A DNA stretch of 64,000 nt, from positions 248,001 to 312,000 of the forward strand of contig NZ_JOIX01000001.1 in the NCBI RefSeq assembly GCF_000720175.1, in the 5' to 3' direction. The position numbers and the translations under genes were made by a program. This document shows, piece by piece, positions 33,584 through 43,470 of this stretch. Source of the stretch: Streptomyces sp. NRRL S-337. Lineage in GTDB: Bacteria > Actinomycetota > Actinomycetes > Streptomycetales > Streptomycetaceae. How positions within the stretch are numbered: position 1 is the first letter of the stretch; the number at the start of each line of letters is the position of its first letter. The notes under the pieces are model-generated. The model saw nothing but the letters and a program-made list of their open reading frames with translations. It was not told the DNA's origin and searched no databases.

Positions 33584-34759
33584 TCACCGGGTCAGGTGGG
33601 CGTTGAGCCGGGCGGCCTGGCGCGTCAGGTGGTTGCGCTCGGCGAGGTTGGGTGCCTGGTGGGCCGCCTCGGCGTACAGCCGTGCCGCCGTCGCCAGGTC
33701 GCCGTCGCGCTCGTGGAGGTACGCCGCCACCGCGGTGTGGCGGGGAATGGGGTGTCGTCTGCTCGAAGAGCTTGGGGAAGAGTCGTCCAGCTCCGCGAGC
33801 GCCGCCAGCCCGGCGCGTGGACCGTCGGCCTCGCCGACGGCGACCGCGCGGTTGAGGCGGACGACCGGGCTGTCGGTCAGGCGCGTGAGCTCGTCGTACC
33901 ACTCGACGATCTGCACCCAGTCGGTCTCCTCGGCGGTGGGCGCGTCGGCATGGAGGGCGGCGATGGCGGCCTGTGCCTGGAACTCGCCCAGCCGGTCGCG
34001 GGCGAGGGCCGTCTGCAGGATCGCGATGCCCTCGGCGATCGCCTTCGTGTCCCACCGGCCGCGGTCCTGCTCGGCGAGCGGCACCAGGCTGCCGTCCGGC
34101 GCGGTCCGGGCGGGGCGGCGGGCGTGGTGCAGCAGCATGAGGGCGAGCAGCCCCGCCACCTCGGGGTGGTCGACCTGCGCCGCGAGCTGCCGGGTGAGCC
34201 GGATGGCCTCGGCGGCGAGGTCGACGTCGCCGGAGTAGCCCTCGTTGAAGACCAGGTAGAGGACGCGCAGCACGGTGGCGACATCGCCCGGCTGGTCGAG
34301 GCGCACGCCGGCCACGGTGCGTTTGGCCCGGCTGATGCGCTGTGCCATGGTCGCCTCGGGCACCAGATAGGCCTGGGCGATCTGGCGGGTGGTGAGCCCG
34401 CCGACGGCGCGCAGCGTGAGCGCGACCGCGGACGACGGCGTCAGCGACGGGTGGGCGCACAGGAAGTAGAGCTGGAGCGTGTCGTCCACGGAGGGTGTGG
34501 GGCCGGGCAGCGGTTCCTCGTCCACCAGGTCCTCACGCCGGCGGCGGGCGGCGTCCGAGCGGGCCTGGTCGAGGAACTTGCGCCAGGCCACGGTGACCAG
34601 CCAGCCCTTCGGGTCCCGTGGAGGGTCGGCCGGCCAGACGCGGACCGCCTCGACGAGCGCTTCCTGCACGGCGTCCTCGGCCGCCGCGAAGTCGGCTCCG
34701 CGGCGGACGAGGATGGCGAGCACGCTCGGCGTGAGGCTCCGGAGCAGGGCCTCGTTCAT
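33584..34759 (-). CDS. ECF42-type RNA polymerase sigma factor with C-terminal extension
   Basis: 391 residues. Sigma-2 region (VLAILVRRGADFAAAEDAVQEALVEAVRVWP), sigma-4 (GLTTRQIAQAYLVPEATMAQRISRAKRTV), then a long helical DUF6596/TPR-like extension with LYLVFNEGYSGD and EADGPRAGLAALAEL. This arrangement defines ECF42, which is normally linked to a DGPF/YCII protein, here directly upstream. Insert SSPSSSSRRHPIPRH in the extension is unusual. A GTG at 34795 could add 12 residues. No anti-sigma factor is adjacent; the C-terminus is thought to control activity. Confidence 0.88.
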   Translation of the reverse strand: MNEALLRSLTPSVLAILVRRGADFAAAEDAVQEALVEAVRVWPADPPRDPKGWLVTVAWRKFLDQARSDAARRRREDLVDEEPLPGPTPSVDDTLQLYFLCAHPSLTPSSAVALTLRAVGGLTTRQIAQAYLVPEATMAQRISRAKRTVAGVRLDQPGDVATVLRVLYLVFNEGYSGDVDLAAEAIRLTRQLAAQVDHPEVAGLLALMLLHHARRPARTAPDGSLVPLAEQDRGRWDTKAIAEGIAILQTALARDRLGEFQAQAAIAALHADAPTAEETDWVQIVEWYDELTRLTDSPVVRLNRAVAVGEADGPRAGLAALAELDDSSPSSSSRRHPIPRHTAVAAYLHERDGDLATAARLYAEAAHQAPNLAERNHLTRQAARLNAHLTR

Positions 34760-34832
34760 CGGAGACACCGGGGGCGCCGGAGACTCCGGGGACACCTGAA
34801 AGACGCGTGAGACATCTGAGACACCTGAGAGG

Positions 34833-35240
34833 TCACTCCGTGATGGTGGGCGGGGCGGTCAGGAACGGGCGCACCTCAAGCCACTCGTGGATCGGCTCCC
34901 CGCCCGCCCCGGGGGCGGCCGACAGCTCCCCGGCCAGCTCGACGGCGCGCTCATAGCTGTCGACGTCGATCACCATCCAGCCGGCGATGAGGTCCTTGGT
35001 CTCGGCGAACGGGCCGTCGGTGACCGGCGGACGCCCCTCACCGTCGTACCGGACCCACGCGCCCTCAGGCGCGAGCGCCTGCCCGTCGACGAACTCGCCG
35101 GTCTTCTCGAGCCGGGCCGCGAAGTCCTGCATGTACTGCATGTGGGCCGAGACCTCCTCGGGCGTCCACTGGGCCATGGGCACGTCGTTGACCGGAGCCG
35201 GAGCGCCGCGGTAGTGCTTGAGCAGCAAGTACTTGGCCAT
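34833..35240 (-). CDS. YCII/DGPF-domain protein (ECF42 partner)
   Basis: 135 residues. MAKYLLLKHYRGAPAPVNDVP, EEVSAHMQYMQDFAARLEKTGEFVDGQAL, and the VTDGPFAETKDLIAGWMVIDVDS motif mark the DGPF family. These proteins are encoded with ECF42 sigma factors and are often their targets. Upstream of it a short run of T residues (35330-35340) is present in the non-coding gap. Role in the cell is unclear; may act as a small oxidoreductase or sensor. Confidence 0.88.
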   Translation of the reverse strand: MAKYLLLKHYRGAPAPVNDVPMAQWTPEEVSAHMQYMQDFAARLEKTGEFVDGQALAPEGAWVRYDGEGRPPVTDGPFAETKDLIAGWMVIDVDSYERAVELAGELSAAPGAGGEPIHEWLEVRPFLTAPPTITE

Positions 35241-35451
35241 CGTGATTCTCCTCGGTGCTGGTGCGACCCATTGTGGTCGCGTTCACCTCGGGGACGGAGC
35301 CAGTCCCGGGTTCTCGACATCGCCGCACGAATTTTTTTGACCCTTGTGGACGATCTTCCTCCCGGCCGCTCAGTGGGCAGCGGGTCGGCCTCCTGATGCG
35401 CGATCTTCGGCCAAGCCGGGCCGGCTGGGGCAGCTTGGCGGTCTGTTCCCT

Positions 35452-35610
35452 CTGCCGTCGGTCACCGACTACACCCTTGTCGAGGGCCACGCCGACGGCA
35501 TGTTCACCGCCCGTGTGGACCTGGCCGCCAGCATGCTGGCCCTGCTGGCCGATGACCGCCACCTGCGTACCACTGTCAGCGTCATCACCAGGCCGACAAC
35601 CCCGCCCTGC
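35452..35610 (+). pseudogene. Remnant of an NmrA-like NAD(P)-binding oxidoreductase
   Basis: The segment LPSVTDYTLVEGHADGMFTA RVDLAASMLALLADDRHLRT TVSVIT (written in pieces) resembles the C-terminal third of NmrA-like NAD(P)-dependent oxidoreductases. It has no proper start or end: the flanking residues are not family-like, and the frame runs into unrelated sequence. The stretch 35241-35993 otherwise holds nothing I can name except the promoter area of the metalloprotease. Confidence 0.5.
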
Positions 35611-35993
35611 TCCACTGAATTCGCCGCGAAGCACTCTCCAAGAGCTGAGCGGGTGGGTGCTGTTGGGTTCGCAGCCGCTACCGCTGGCTCTGTGTTCGCC
35701 TCGGGTCCGCAGTCGTTGGAATTCCGGGCCGGTGAACTGGCGCCCATCTTCGCCTCGTCCGCGTCGAGTTAGCACCTGATCCACATCTTCCGCCTTAAGC
35801 GATGACATGCGCAGGCCGGCGGTATATGGTTCGGCCACTGTCACCCAGGGTGTTGCTCTGGCCAATGGTTGACCGGTGGCCGGACGCTGCAATGCCCAGG
35901 GTGCTGTGCCCTACCCCCCTCATAGCTCTGCCCGCGTGCACCGGCCCCGGTCGTACCTGACCGGGGTCGGGCGCGCCGCAGAAAGGCATGCAC

Positions 35994-37724
35994 ATGTCCC
36001 GAATACGGGTCACCAGACCCGCCGCTCTGACCGCGCTGGCAGGCGTAGGAGCCTGTCTGGCAATCGTCGTCGTGCCGTCCGCCTTCGCGGGTACGACCAC
36101 TCCGGCCGGCAGCAGCTGCACCATCCGCCCCGCGGCGAAAGGCTCCGAGGCACCGCTGAGTTGTCTCGGCGTCACCGCTTCTTTCGACCACCTGCCTGCT
36201 GTCGGCGAGCAGGCCACCCTCACCGTGAAGGTCCAGGCACAGGCCCAGGTCAAGCACGCCGGACTGGCCCTCCAATTGCCGCCCTCGATCCGGATGACCG
36301 GCGAGGAATCCGGCTTCGCCGCACCCACAACGGACACCTTCGGCCAGCGCACCAGTCAGACGCTCGCCCTCACCCCCGGCACCCAGGCCCTCAAGCTCAA
36401 GGTCAAGGCCGTCGCCGCCGGACCCGCCCAGATCCAGGCGGACATCAGCGACATCGACCGTCCCGACCCGCGCCGCGCCGGGCACGACTCGTTGGAACTC
36501 ACCGTCGGGACGGCAAAGGGCTCCTCCGACAAGGGCGTCTCGGTCACCAAGGCCGACGCCGCCCCGGCCCACGGCCGCGGGCCCCGTGCCCGCAAGCCCC
36601 GCCCGGTCGCCCCCAAGGCCCCGGCCCCAGCTCCTGTCTCCGGCCGTGCCTCGGCTGCCTCGGCCCCGGCCTCCCCGCACGCGGCCGCCGCGGCCACCTC
36701 CAGCGCCCAGGTCTGCGTCAACGGCACCTTCCGCAACCGCTTCCAGTCCGCCGAGGGCGGCAGTTGGAACGGCAAGGCCAACCGGGACGAGCCGGTCAGC
36801 AACGTCAACATCACCCTGTGGGGCAGGCCGACCGCCAACAGCGGCACGCAGAAGCTCGCCACGGGGATGACCGGCAACGGCGACGGCAAGTTCAACCTCT
36901 GCTACACCCCGAGCACCTCCGCCATCTCCCAGGCGTGGGTGGAGTTCCAGACACAGGCCGGCCGCATGTGGTCGGTGGTCGACGGCAACGGCCGCCTGTA
37001 CTCCACCGCCACGTACTCGCTGAACAACATCTCGGGCAACACCAGCCTGGGCAACGTGTACGCCAACGACGGACAGAGTCGTGCCTGGCACGCCCTCGAC
37101 ACCCTCAACAAGCTGTGGTGGAACCGCGGTGCCACGACCAACTGCTGGACGAGCAGCCAGCAGGACGGCCACTGCACCCCGATCACCGTCCAGTGGTACC
37201 CCGGTTCCACCGACGGCACGTACTGGACCACCAACGACGACAAGATCCACCTGGCGGACAACGATCCCGACTCCGAGCACACCACCATCCACGAGGCGGG
37301 CCACGCCCTGATGGGCAAGCTCTACAAGAACTGGTGGCCGAACGTCAGCAACTGCTCGCCGCATTACGTCAATCGCACCTCCTCCACCAGCTGCGGCTGG
37401 ACCGAGGGCTTCGCCAACGCGGTGGCGTTCCACACCTTCAACGACACCACGTACTACTGGGGCAACGGCAGCTCCATGAACCTCGCCAATGACCGCTCCA
37501 CGAACGGCATCGACCCGGGCGACGCCTGCGAGGCCCGCGTTGCCACCGCGCTGGTCGACCTGTGGTCCCAGGTCGACGGTGGCTGGACGAAGAGCAACAC
37601 CATGATGTCCCGGACCTGGCAGTCCAGCTTCCGCGAGTACTTCGTCAACGACCGGCCCGACTACGGCCTGGACAGTGGCTCGACGGCCCGGAACATTCTC
37701 TACCGCCACACCATCCAGTACTGA
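35994..37724 (+). CDS. Secreted zinc metalloprotease (HEAGH)
   Basis: 576 residues. Signal peptide ([25 protein letters not shown]), an N-terminal domain of beta-type to residue 190, a Pro/Ala-rich linker near 190-235, and a C-terminal domain with the zincin motif HEAGH at 433-437 followed by the Trp/Asn-rich KLYKNWWPN and [15 protein letters not shown], where the third ligand may be Glu (WTEGFA) or a later His. Six or more Cys suggest disulfides. ATG at 35994 has AAAGG 8 nt ahead; 35988 is the alternative. Substrate unknown. Confidence 0.82.
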   Translation: MSRIRVTRPAALTALAGVGACLAIVVVPSAFAGTTTPAGSSCTIRPAAKGSEAPLSCLGVTASFDHLPAVGEQATLTVKVQAQAQVKHAGLALQLPPSIRMTGEESGFAAPTTDTFGQRTSQTLALTPGTQALKLKVKAVAAGPAQIQADISDIDRPDPRRAGHDSLELTVGTAKGSSDKGVSVTKADAAPAHGRGPRARKPRPVAPKAPAPAPVSGRASAASAPASPHAAAAATSSAQVCVNGTFRNRFQSAEGGSWNGKANRDEPVSNVNITLWGRPTANSGTQKLATGMTGNGDGKFNLCYTPSTSAISQAWVEFQTQAGRMWSVVDGNGRLYSTATYSLNNISGNTSLGNVYANDGQSRAWHALDTLNKLWWNRGATTNCWTSSQQDGHCTPITVQWYPGSTDGTYWTTNDDKIHLADNDPDSEHTTIHEAGHALMGKLYKNWWPNVSNCSPHYVNRTSSTSCGWTEGFANAVAFHTFNDTTYYWGNGSSMNLANDRSTNGIDPGDACEARVATALVDLWSQVDGGWTKSNTMMSRTWQSSFREYFVNDRPDYGLDSGSTARNILYRHTIQY

Positions 37725-37796
37725 CCAGCACTGACGAGTCCTGACCAGTACCGATCCTGACTGCTGTCAGCTGGATGAGCCCCGTGGACCCACGGA

Positions 37797-37834
37797 CCCA
37801 TGGACCGGGCCGTACAGTCGGCCCGGTCCATGGG
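37797..37834. terminator. Perfect 16-bp hairpin after the metalloprotease
   Basis: Arms 37797-37812 (CCCATGGACCGGGCCG) and 37819-37834 are perfect complements with a 6-nt loop, 72 nt after the stop. There is no long T-run, as is common for Streptomyces terminators. The rest of 37725-38078 holds no gene. Confidence 0.7.
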
Positions 37835-38078
37835 CGTGTTCCCACTGAAGTACCCCGGTTGCGGGGGAGGGCGACGGCTCCAGGCGCCAGACACTTGGGG
37901 TTCCCACCCCCGCATCGGCCTGGCGTACCGACCCTCCTTCCGCCGTACGGCGGAGGCGCACCGGCCTGTGGTGCGATGTGGTGGTACGGGCGCGGACGGC
38001 ACGGTGGTGAGTGGCCGGGGATCCCCGGCCGGCGGACCCGGTGAGGGTTCGCCCCCGCCACTTCCGTTGGAGGAAGCC

Positions 38079-38708
38079 ATGCTCCACACCCGCGCCCGCA
38101 TGCGCCGCCCTGCCCTCGTCGCCGCCACGGCCCTCATCGTCGGTGCGGCGACCGCACTGACCCTGGGCACCTCGGGCGCGGCCACCGCGGTCGAAGCCGC
38201 CGCCGGAGCCCACGCCGTGGCCGGGCACCATGCTGCCCGGCACACCGTCGACGAACCACTGCTCAAGGGGTCGGCCAAGCTCAAGCGCGAGCCGGGCGAC
38301 AACGTCCACTTCACCATTGACGCCCACGGATTCGCTGACAAGGCACGCGGCACCTTCTACGTGAGTCACCACGTCGGCAAGCAGTGGGGCGGCTACTTCA
38401 AGGGCCGCATCGACTGCCTGGTGACCGGCGGCCCGGTCGCCGTCGCCACCGGCATCGTTTCCGAGTCGCACTTCCAGGGCGCACCAGGCATGCCGGACAT
38501 CGGCAACCTCAAGGGCAAGCGATTCGGCTTCACCGTGCTGGACGACGGCAAGAAGGACCGGCTGGGCTACAGCTGGGCCGTGGACGGCCTGCCGAAGAAC
38601 AGCGTCGGCAAGTGCTTGGGTTCCGCCCCCTTCGAGACCCTGGAGAAGGGGGACTACACGGTCCACCACTGGATGCCGCCGCGCAAGCCCGCCAAGCACG
38701 GAAAGTAA
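38079..38708 (+). CDS. Small secreted protein of unknown function
   Basis: 209 residues. Signal peptide (RMRRPALVAATALIVGAATALTLGTSGAATA), then a compact domain with VHFTIDAHGFADKARGTFYV, IDCLVTGGPVAVATGIVSES, KGKRFGFTVLDDGKKDRLGYSW. Two Cys may form one disulfide. The FxIDA...YVSH...GxIDCL pattern is common in short Streptomyces secreted proteins (Repetin-like) of unknown role. TTGGAGGAAG ribosome site before ATG 38079. Confidence 0.7.
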   Translation: MLHTRARMRRPALVAATALIVGAATALTLGTSGAATAVEAAAGAHAVAGHHAARHTVDEPLLKGSAKLKREPGDNVHFTIDAHGFADKARGTFYVSHHVGKQWGGYFKGRIDCLVTGGPVAVATGIVSESHFQGAPGMPDIGNLKGKRFGFTVLDDGKKDRLGYSWAVDGLPKNSVGKCLGSAPFETLEKGDYTVHHWMPPRKPAKHGK

Positions 38709-38711
38709 CGT

Positions 38712-38737
38712 GCCGTACCGGCTCTTGACGGTACGGC
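38712..38737. terminator. 9-bp hairpin between convergent genes
   Basis: GCCGTACCG at 38712-38720 pairs with 38729-38737, loop of 8 nt, directly after the stop at 38708. It lies between the small secreted protein and the convergent esterase gene and may serve both. Confidence 0.6.
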
Positions 38738-38776
38738 TGCTTGGCCGGGCCTGCCGGCATGCCACCGGAACGGCGT

Positions 38777-40117
38777 TCAGCGCACGAAGGCGATCTCCGG
38801 GAAGTGGCGCGAGGGACCGTCGAGCAGGTCGCTGTGCTGGTGGCGCAGGTGCTTGTCGAAGAAGGCGGCGACGTAGGTGCGCTGGACCTCGATGGAGCGG
38901 TTGGGGTCGATCGTGCCGAGTGCCTGCTGCATCACTTCGGGGGTTATCCCGAACGCGCCCGGCGCCTGGGGGAACAGGACCTGGTTGTCGACGAAGGAGT
39001 TGTGCCCGGAGCCGCGCAGCTTCAGGTCGAGCCGCTCTCCGTGCAGGTTCTCCCAGAGCCGCGCCCAGCTCCCGTCGGTGTTGCGGTTGTGGTGCTCGGA
39101 GCTGAACAGCATGTAGGGGCGGTCGAGCCGCTGGTGTTCCGACCGGCCGAAGAGCTGGCCGTCCAGGTTCACGCCGGCGTCGATCCTGGAGTCCGCGTGC
39201 ATGGCGGCGGCCACTGATCCGCCGCCGAGGGAAGCGCCGAACATCCCGATGTGCTTCGTGCTCACGGCCTGGGTCAGCCCGTGGGGGAGCGGCTTGTGTT
39301 CCACATCCGGGTTGTGGCCGCGGGCGATCTCGGCCAGCTGGTTGATGACGAAGTGGGTGTCCGCCGCCCGGACGTCGATCAAGTCGCGCGATTTGGTGCC
39401 TGGCGGCAGCATGCTCACCTCATGTCGCCCGCCGGGGAACACCACATCGCCGGTGTCGTGGGTGTGGTCGATGGTGACGACCAAGTAGCCGCGGCTGGCC
39501 AGGTCCTGAACCAGTGCCGTGCCCGTCGCACGGTTCCCACGCCCGCCGGGCGAGTACAGCAGCACCGGCAGCTTGCCGAGTTTGCGGTCAACCGGGGCGC
39601 CGGTGTGCCCGGCAGTGGTGGGCAGGGTCACCCCACCCGGCAGCACCTGCTGGCTGTTGGGGAGGAGCGCGGCGGGATAGCGGGAGGTGTGGGTGGCCGG
39701 GTACCACAGTGAGACCATCAACTCGCGCTGCTGTGTGGGCACCCACGGATCCATGCGCTTCGTGTCGCGCAGGTGGAGGTCGACCGTCCCGACGCGATGG
39801 CGCCCGGTCGGGGCGGGGAGGGTCAGCTGACCCGGGGCCGGCGCCACCTTCAAGGACGCCGCCCGGCGCGGGTGTCGCGCCACATCGCCCAAGTGCGCCG
39901 CCTTGCGCGGGGCTTGTGCCGCGTCGTCCAAGGCCACCAGCTGGCCCGGGGATTGCCCCGTGTCGTCCAGGGCCGCCGCCGTGGTCGTGGCTGCACTGGT
40001 GGTCTTCTCCGCGGCGGTGGCCGGTGCCACCGCGGCGCCCAGGGCGAGGGTCAGTAGTCCTGTGGTGCCGGCGACCCGGGTGCGCAACCGGCTGTGGCGC
40101 CTTCGTGCGTGCTTCAT
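38777..40117 (-). CDS. Secreted esterase/PAF-acetylhydrolase-like lipase
   Basis: 446 residues. Signal peptide, then a low-complexity linker with repeated L-D-D-x-x-Q-x-P/R-x (residues 45-90), then the alpha/beta hydrolase: VPTQQRELMVSLWYPATH, LPVLLYSPGGRGNR, the elbow HIGMFGASLGGGS (GASLGG), and HNSFVD near the end. The pattern fits platelet-activating-factor acetylhydrolase-like secreted lipases that hydrolyse ester bonds. ATG 40117 follows GGAGGGGG. Convergent with the previous gene. Confidence 0.82.
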   Translation of the reverse strand: MKHARRRHSRLRTRVAGTTGLLTLALGAAVAPATAAEKTTSAATTTAAALDDTGQSPGQLVALDDAAQAPRKAAHLGDVARHPRRAASLKVAPAPGQLTLPAPTGRHRVGTVDLHLRDTKRMDPWVPTQQRELMVSLWYPATHTSRYPAALLPNSQQVLPGGVTLPTTAGHTGAPVDRKLGKLPVLLYSPGGRGNRATGTALVQDLASRGYLVVTIDHTHDTGDVVFPGGRHEVSMLPPGTKSRDLIDVRAADTHFVINQLAEIARGHNPDVEHKPLPHGLTQAVSTKHIGMFGASLGGGSVAAAMHADSRIDAGVNLDGQLFGRSEHQRLDRPYMLFSSEHHNRNTDGSWARLWENLHGERLDLKLRGSGHNSFVDNQVLFPQAPGAFGITPEVMQQALGTIDPNRSIEVQRTYVAAFFDKHLRHQHSDLLDGPSRHFPEIAFVR

Positions 40118-41102
40118 GGGCGGCCCCCTCCATGGTGGTGATCGACACGTGATCAGCGATCGGCTGGCGGTCATCGTATAGGCAGTTTTGCCATGGCCGT
40201 GCCAACCCGGCGGATAGGGCGGCGAGTTATCCTCATGGTGGTTGGTGAGAGGGGCGTTGCTGACGCGTCCAGAAATGCACGGTGGCGGCTTCGAGCCCCG
40301 TCCGTTGCCGGGCCTGTGCGACCCGCCTTTTCGCGCGGGCTCGTCTGCGCGGGTAACGGTCTCTCGGCGCCGGGGAGTATGCCCTGAGGTGAGCGGCGCC
40401 GAGTGCCGGTACGGGGCGCGGGCGGGAGAAGAGCCCTGGTGCGGCCGGTGGAAGTCGTCAGTTCCCGGCAACTCGGCACCCTCGTAGACTCGTCGCAGCA
40501 GCAAAGGCGCGAGCCGGCAGAGGGCCGGCGGGAGTGGCTGTTCCGTCGCCCCGGCGCGAGGGCTTCCGGTGCGTCTTCCCCGGTCAGGAGGCCTCTTCCG
40601 GAAGGGCTGATTCACGCCACCGTCGGATGGCGGCCCTCGGGCCCGGAATTGCGACTGCGTTGCCCGCCGTTTTCACTGAGTGTTTTTGTTACGCGTCAGT
40701 GTGTGATCGCTGGACCTCGCCGACCGCCCGCTGCGGGCTCACGGATTCCCCGAGAAGGGGCAGTTTCAGGGGTGGTCGGCCATGGATGCGCGACTGTGTG
40801 TGACGCGGCGAATGCGGACGGAAAGGTATCGACAATTACCCGGACCGCAGCGGATGTTGGAAATTGCGCCGCGGAGGGTCGAGATCCGTGAGGCATAAGC
40901 TACCTTTCCCTACGGTGAGTTGAGCGCAGTTCCGCTGGGCCGGTATACAAGGCCCGGCACGAAAGGCTTGTGCTTATCCCGTGCTCACCGTATTGATATT
41001 GGGCGAGTTGCCGCACGGCCATCCCCCACGTTCCGAGAGGACGCTGTTCTGCACGCTGTTGCCCGCGCGCCCCGTCCGCACCGCACCCGACGCCGTGCCG
41101 AC
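40118..41102. other. Intergenic region, about 1 kb, no gene supported
   Basis: Short open frames occur on both strands but have no family-like sequence, no ribosome site and mixed codon use. The part at 40660-40720 is AT-richer (a run of T after CACTGAG) and could hold the promoter for the divergent units. No RNA gene was recognised by eye. Confidence 0.5.
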
Positions 41103-43457
41103 ATGCCTCTGCTCGGAGGCGTCCGCCCACCGATCGCCGCACTGCTCTGCGCCCTGCTGGCAGTTGCCGGGTTCACCGCACTCGGTCTCGGTACCGTTCA
41201 CGAACAGGACGTTCCGCAGGCCTTGCGCGACGCCGAACGCCGGATCGCCGAGGACGCCGCCGACTCGGTCGGGACCGCCATCGACGCAAGAGCCGCGGCA
41301 GTGCGCCACTCCGCGGCGTCGGAAGCGCCCGCCGGCAGCCGCACTCCGGCGGCACTTCTGCGCTCCCTTCTCCCGACCGGGCACCCTGCGGGAGGCGGTG
41401 TGCTGCTCGACCCGCACACCGGCAGACCGCTGGCGGCCAGCGGCGAAACGGTGCCGCTGACCGGGGTGGATGTCCCGGCACTGGTGCGGTCCGGTGGCAC
41501 GAAAATCGCGCCCCGCCTGGTGCTTTCGAGCCGTGGCGAACCGCGGCTGTTGCTCTTCGCCCGGGTGGCCGTATCCGCCCCCGGCGCCAAGCAGGACGAG
41601 AACAACGACCAGACAGGCGACCTGAGAGCGGATCAGAACGACGAGGAGAACGACCTCCTCCTCGTCGTCTCGGAGAAGGTCGCTGCTCCAGCGGTTTACG
41701 GAGTGGGGCGCACCGGTCAACTGGTGGACCGGAACGGAAAGGTGCTCGCCACCGCCGCCCCCCCAGGGACGGTGCCGGCGCTCCGTACTGACCACCATGA
41801 TCTGCCGGCCGCTGCGGCACATACCGCGAACGCCGCGAATGCCGATCTCCGCACCGACGACGTCTCGGGCAGCGTGCTCGGCGACGGTCACGACGGCCTG
41901 CGCGAGGTCACGGGATGGGCATCGGTCGCCGCGGCGGACAGCAAGGGCGACGCCTCCGGCCTGGGGCTGACCGTCCTCACGCTCAGGGAGGTGCCCCCGG
42001 CGAAGGCGGGCGCCGACCATACGTGGTTCGCCCTCGTTGCCGCGGGTGCGCTGGTACTGATCGCCGTGCTGGTCACCCTGGTGCTGTGGGGCGGCATGCA
42101 GCGTGCGCTGCTGCGGCTGCACCTGTCTGCTGCCCGACTGGCCAGGGCGGCCGGTCACCTGCCCATGGCGCGGGAGGAGTTGGCGCGACCGGTGCCGACC
42201 GTCGCGTTCGGGGAGTCCGGCAGGGTCAGCAGGGCGCTGGAGTCGATACGTCGCCAACTGCTCGGCGAAGCGGGACCGGAGCCCGTGCGGCCGGTGCGCC
42301 GCCGCCCCGGTGTCCGGGCTCTGGTCCTCGTCTGCGCGCTCGTGATCGCCGCGTGGGGCATACCGCTGCTGTTCCTGCTCAACCGTGCACCGGCGGCCAA
42401 GGCCGTACCGGCAGCCGCCGTCGCCGACCAGCAGGCACGCACCGAGGCCGCCGCCGACCGGGTGCGGCGGTCCCTCGGCCGGAGCTGTACCGACCTCGCG
42501 GCGGCGGCGTCAGCCCTCTCCGGCGCGCCCCGCGAGCGGGCGACGGAGGTGCTGCGGCGCGCACACGCCGACCACCCCACGTTCCGGTCGCTGTATGTCC
42601 TGGACCGCACCGGAGCCATCGTGCTCCGGGTGGGCAAGCAGCCCCTGCGCACCCTTGACCACGCGCCGACCGGCGAGGGAATCGCCCAGGTCAACACGTC
42701 GGGGCCGATCCCCGCGATCGCCGCCTACGCTCAGGTCCCGGCGGCCCGGAAGGCCAATGGCGCCAAGGGCGCCAAGGGCGCCAAGGGCGCCGCCCCGGCC
42801 GTCGTCGTCGCCGAGATCGGCGTGAACGCGCTGAACTCCCTGGTCGCACGCGAGGGGCTCGGCAGCGTGTGGCTGACCGACGAGCACCACCGGGTGCTCG
42901 CGGCGAGCGTCGGCTTTCAAGCCTTCCAGGCTCTTCCCCACCGGGGCCTCACCCGACTGGTGGCCAGGACCGAGGCGGCACCCGGAAGCACGGGCACCCC
43001 GGCATCGGCCGTACTGCGCGCGGGGGCGGCCCCTGGCGAGGGTCCGTCGGTCGCGGCCGCGGCGCCACTGGCACAGAAGGGGCCGATCGCCGGACTCGGC
43101 TGGCGGGTGGTCTCCGCCGAGCCCGCCGCAGCGCTCAAACTGGCGGCGTTCCAACTGCAGGCGCGCACCATGCTGGCCGGTCTGCTCGCGCTGTCCGTGG
43201 GCATCGCCTGCCTGGGCTGGCTGCACATCGTGGTCGTCAGGCCGCTGCGCGCCGTCACCAGATGCGCGGAGCAACTGGCCGGCGGTGACCGTCGCACCGT
43301 GTTGTACCCGGTCCACCACGACGAGTGCGGCTCGGTCACGCGCAGTCTGGAACTACTCCGGCAGGCGCTGGTGGACCGGGACCGCGGTGGCGGAAGTGCA
43401 TCTGTGCCCTCTGTCCCTGCCCCCTCGTTCCGGCGCGGCGGCCCGCCGCAGCAGTGA
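41103..43457 (+). CDS. Membrane protein with two tandem sensor-HAMP modules, no output domain
   Basis: 784 residues. Helix near residues 10-30, an extracytoplasmic part to about 300, helix (TWFALVAAGALVLIAVLVTLVLW), a cytoplasmic HAMP-like helix pair (GESGRVSRALESIRRQL), then again helix (RALVLVCALVIAAWGIPLLFLL), a second extracytoplasmic Cache-like part with a GAKGAKGAKGA run, a fourth helix and a C-terminal HAMP (VVRPLRAVTRCAEQLAGGDRRTVLY). No kinase, cyclase or methyl-accepting part. Start uncertain: in-frame TTG codons at 40920 and 40968 exist, and ATG 41103 lacks a clear ribosome site. 13 nt before pgsB. Confidence 0.7.
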   Translation: MPLLGGVRPPIAALLCALLAVAGFTALGLGTVHEQDVPQALRDAERRIAEDAADSVGTAIDARAAAVRHSAASEAPAGSRTPAALLRSLLPTGHPAGGGVLLDPHTGRPLAASGETVPLTGVDVPALVRSGGTKIAPRLVLSSRGEPRLLLFARVAVSAPGAKQDENNDQTGDLRADQNDEENDLLLVVSEKVAAPAVYGVGRTGQLVDRNGKVLATAAPPGTVPALRTDHHDLPAAAAHTANAANADLRTDDVSGSVLGDGHDGLREVTGWASVAAADSKGDASGLGLTVLTLREVPPAKAGADHTWFALVAAGALVLIAVLVTLVLWGGMQRALLRLHLSAARLARAAGHLPMAREELARPVPTVAFGESGRVSRALESIRRQLLGEAGPEPVRPVRRRPGVRALVLVCALVIAAWGIPLLFLLNRAPAAKAVPAAAVADQQARTEAAADRVRRSLGRSCTDLAAAASALSGAPRERATEVLRRAHADHPTFRSLYVLDRTGAIVLRVGKQPLRTLDHAPTGEGIAQVNTSGPIPAIAAYAQVPAARKANGAKGAKGAKGAAPAVVVAEIGVNALNSLVAREGLGSVWLTDEHHRVLAASVGFQAFQALPHRGLTRLVARTEAAPGSTGTPASAVLRAGAAPGEGPSVAAAAPLAQKGPIAGLGWRVVSAEPAAALKLAAFQLQARTMLAGLLALSVGIACLGWLHIVVVRPLRAVTRCAEQLAGGDRRTVLYPVHHDECGSVTRSLELLRQALVDRDRGGGSASVPSVPAPSFRRGGPPQQ

Positions 43458-43470
43458 AGGACCAACTGAC

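Noticed and set aside
40242..40891. Short plus-strand frames in the 1-kb gap before the sensor protein
   Set aside because: No ribosome site, no motif and poor third-position GC pattern.
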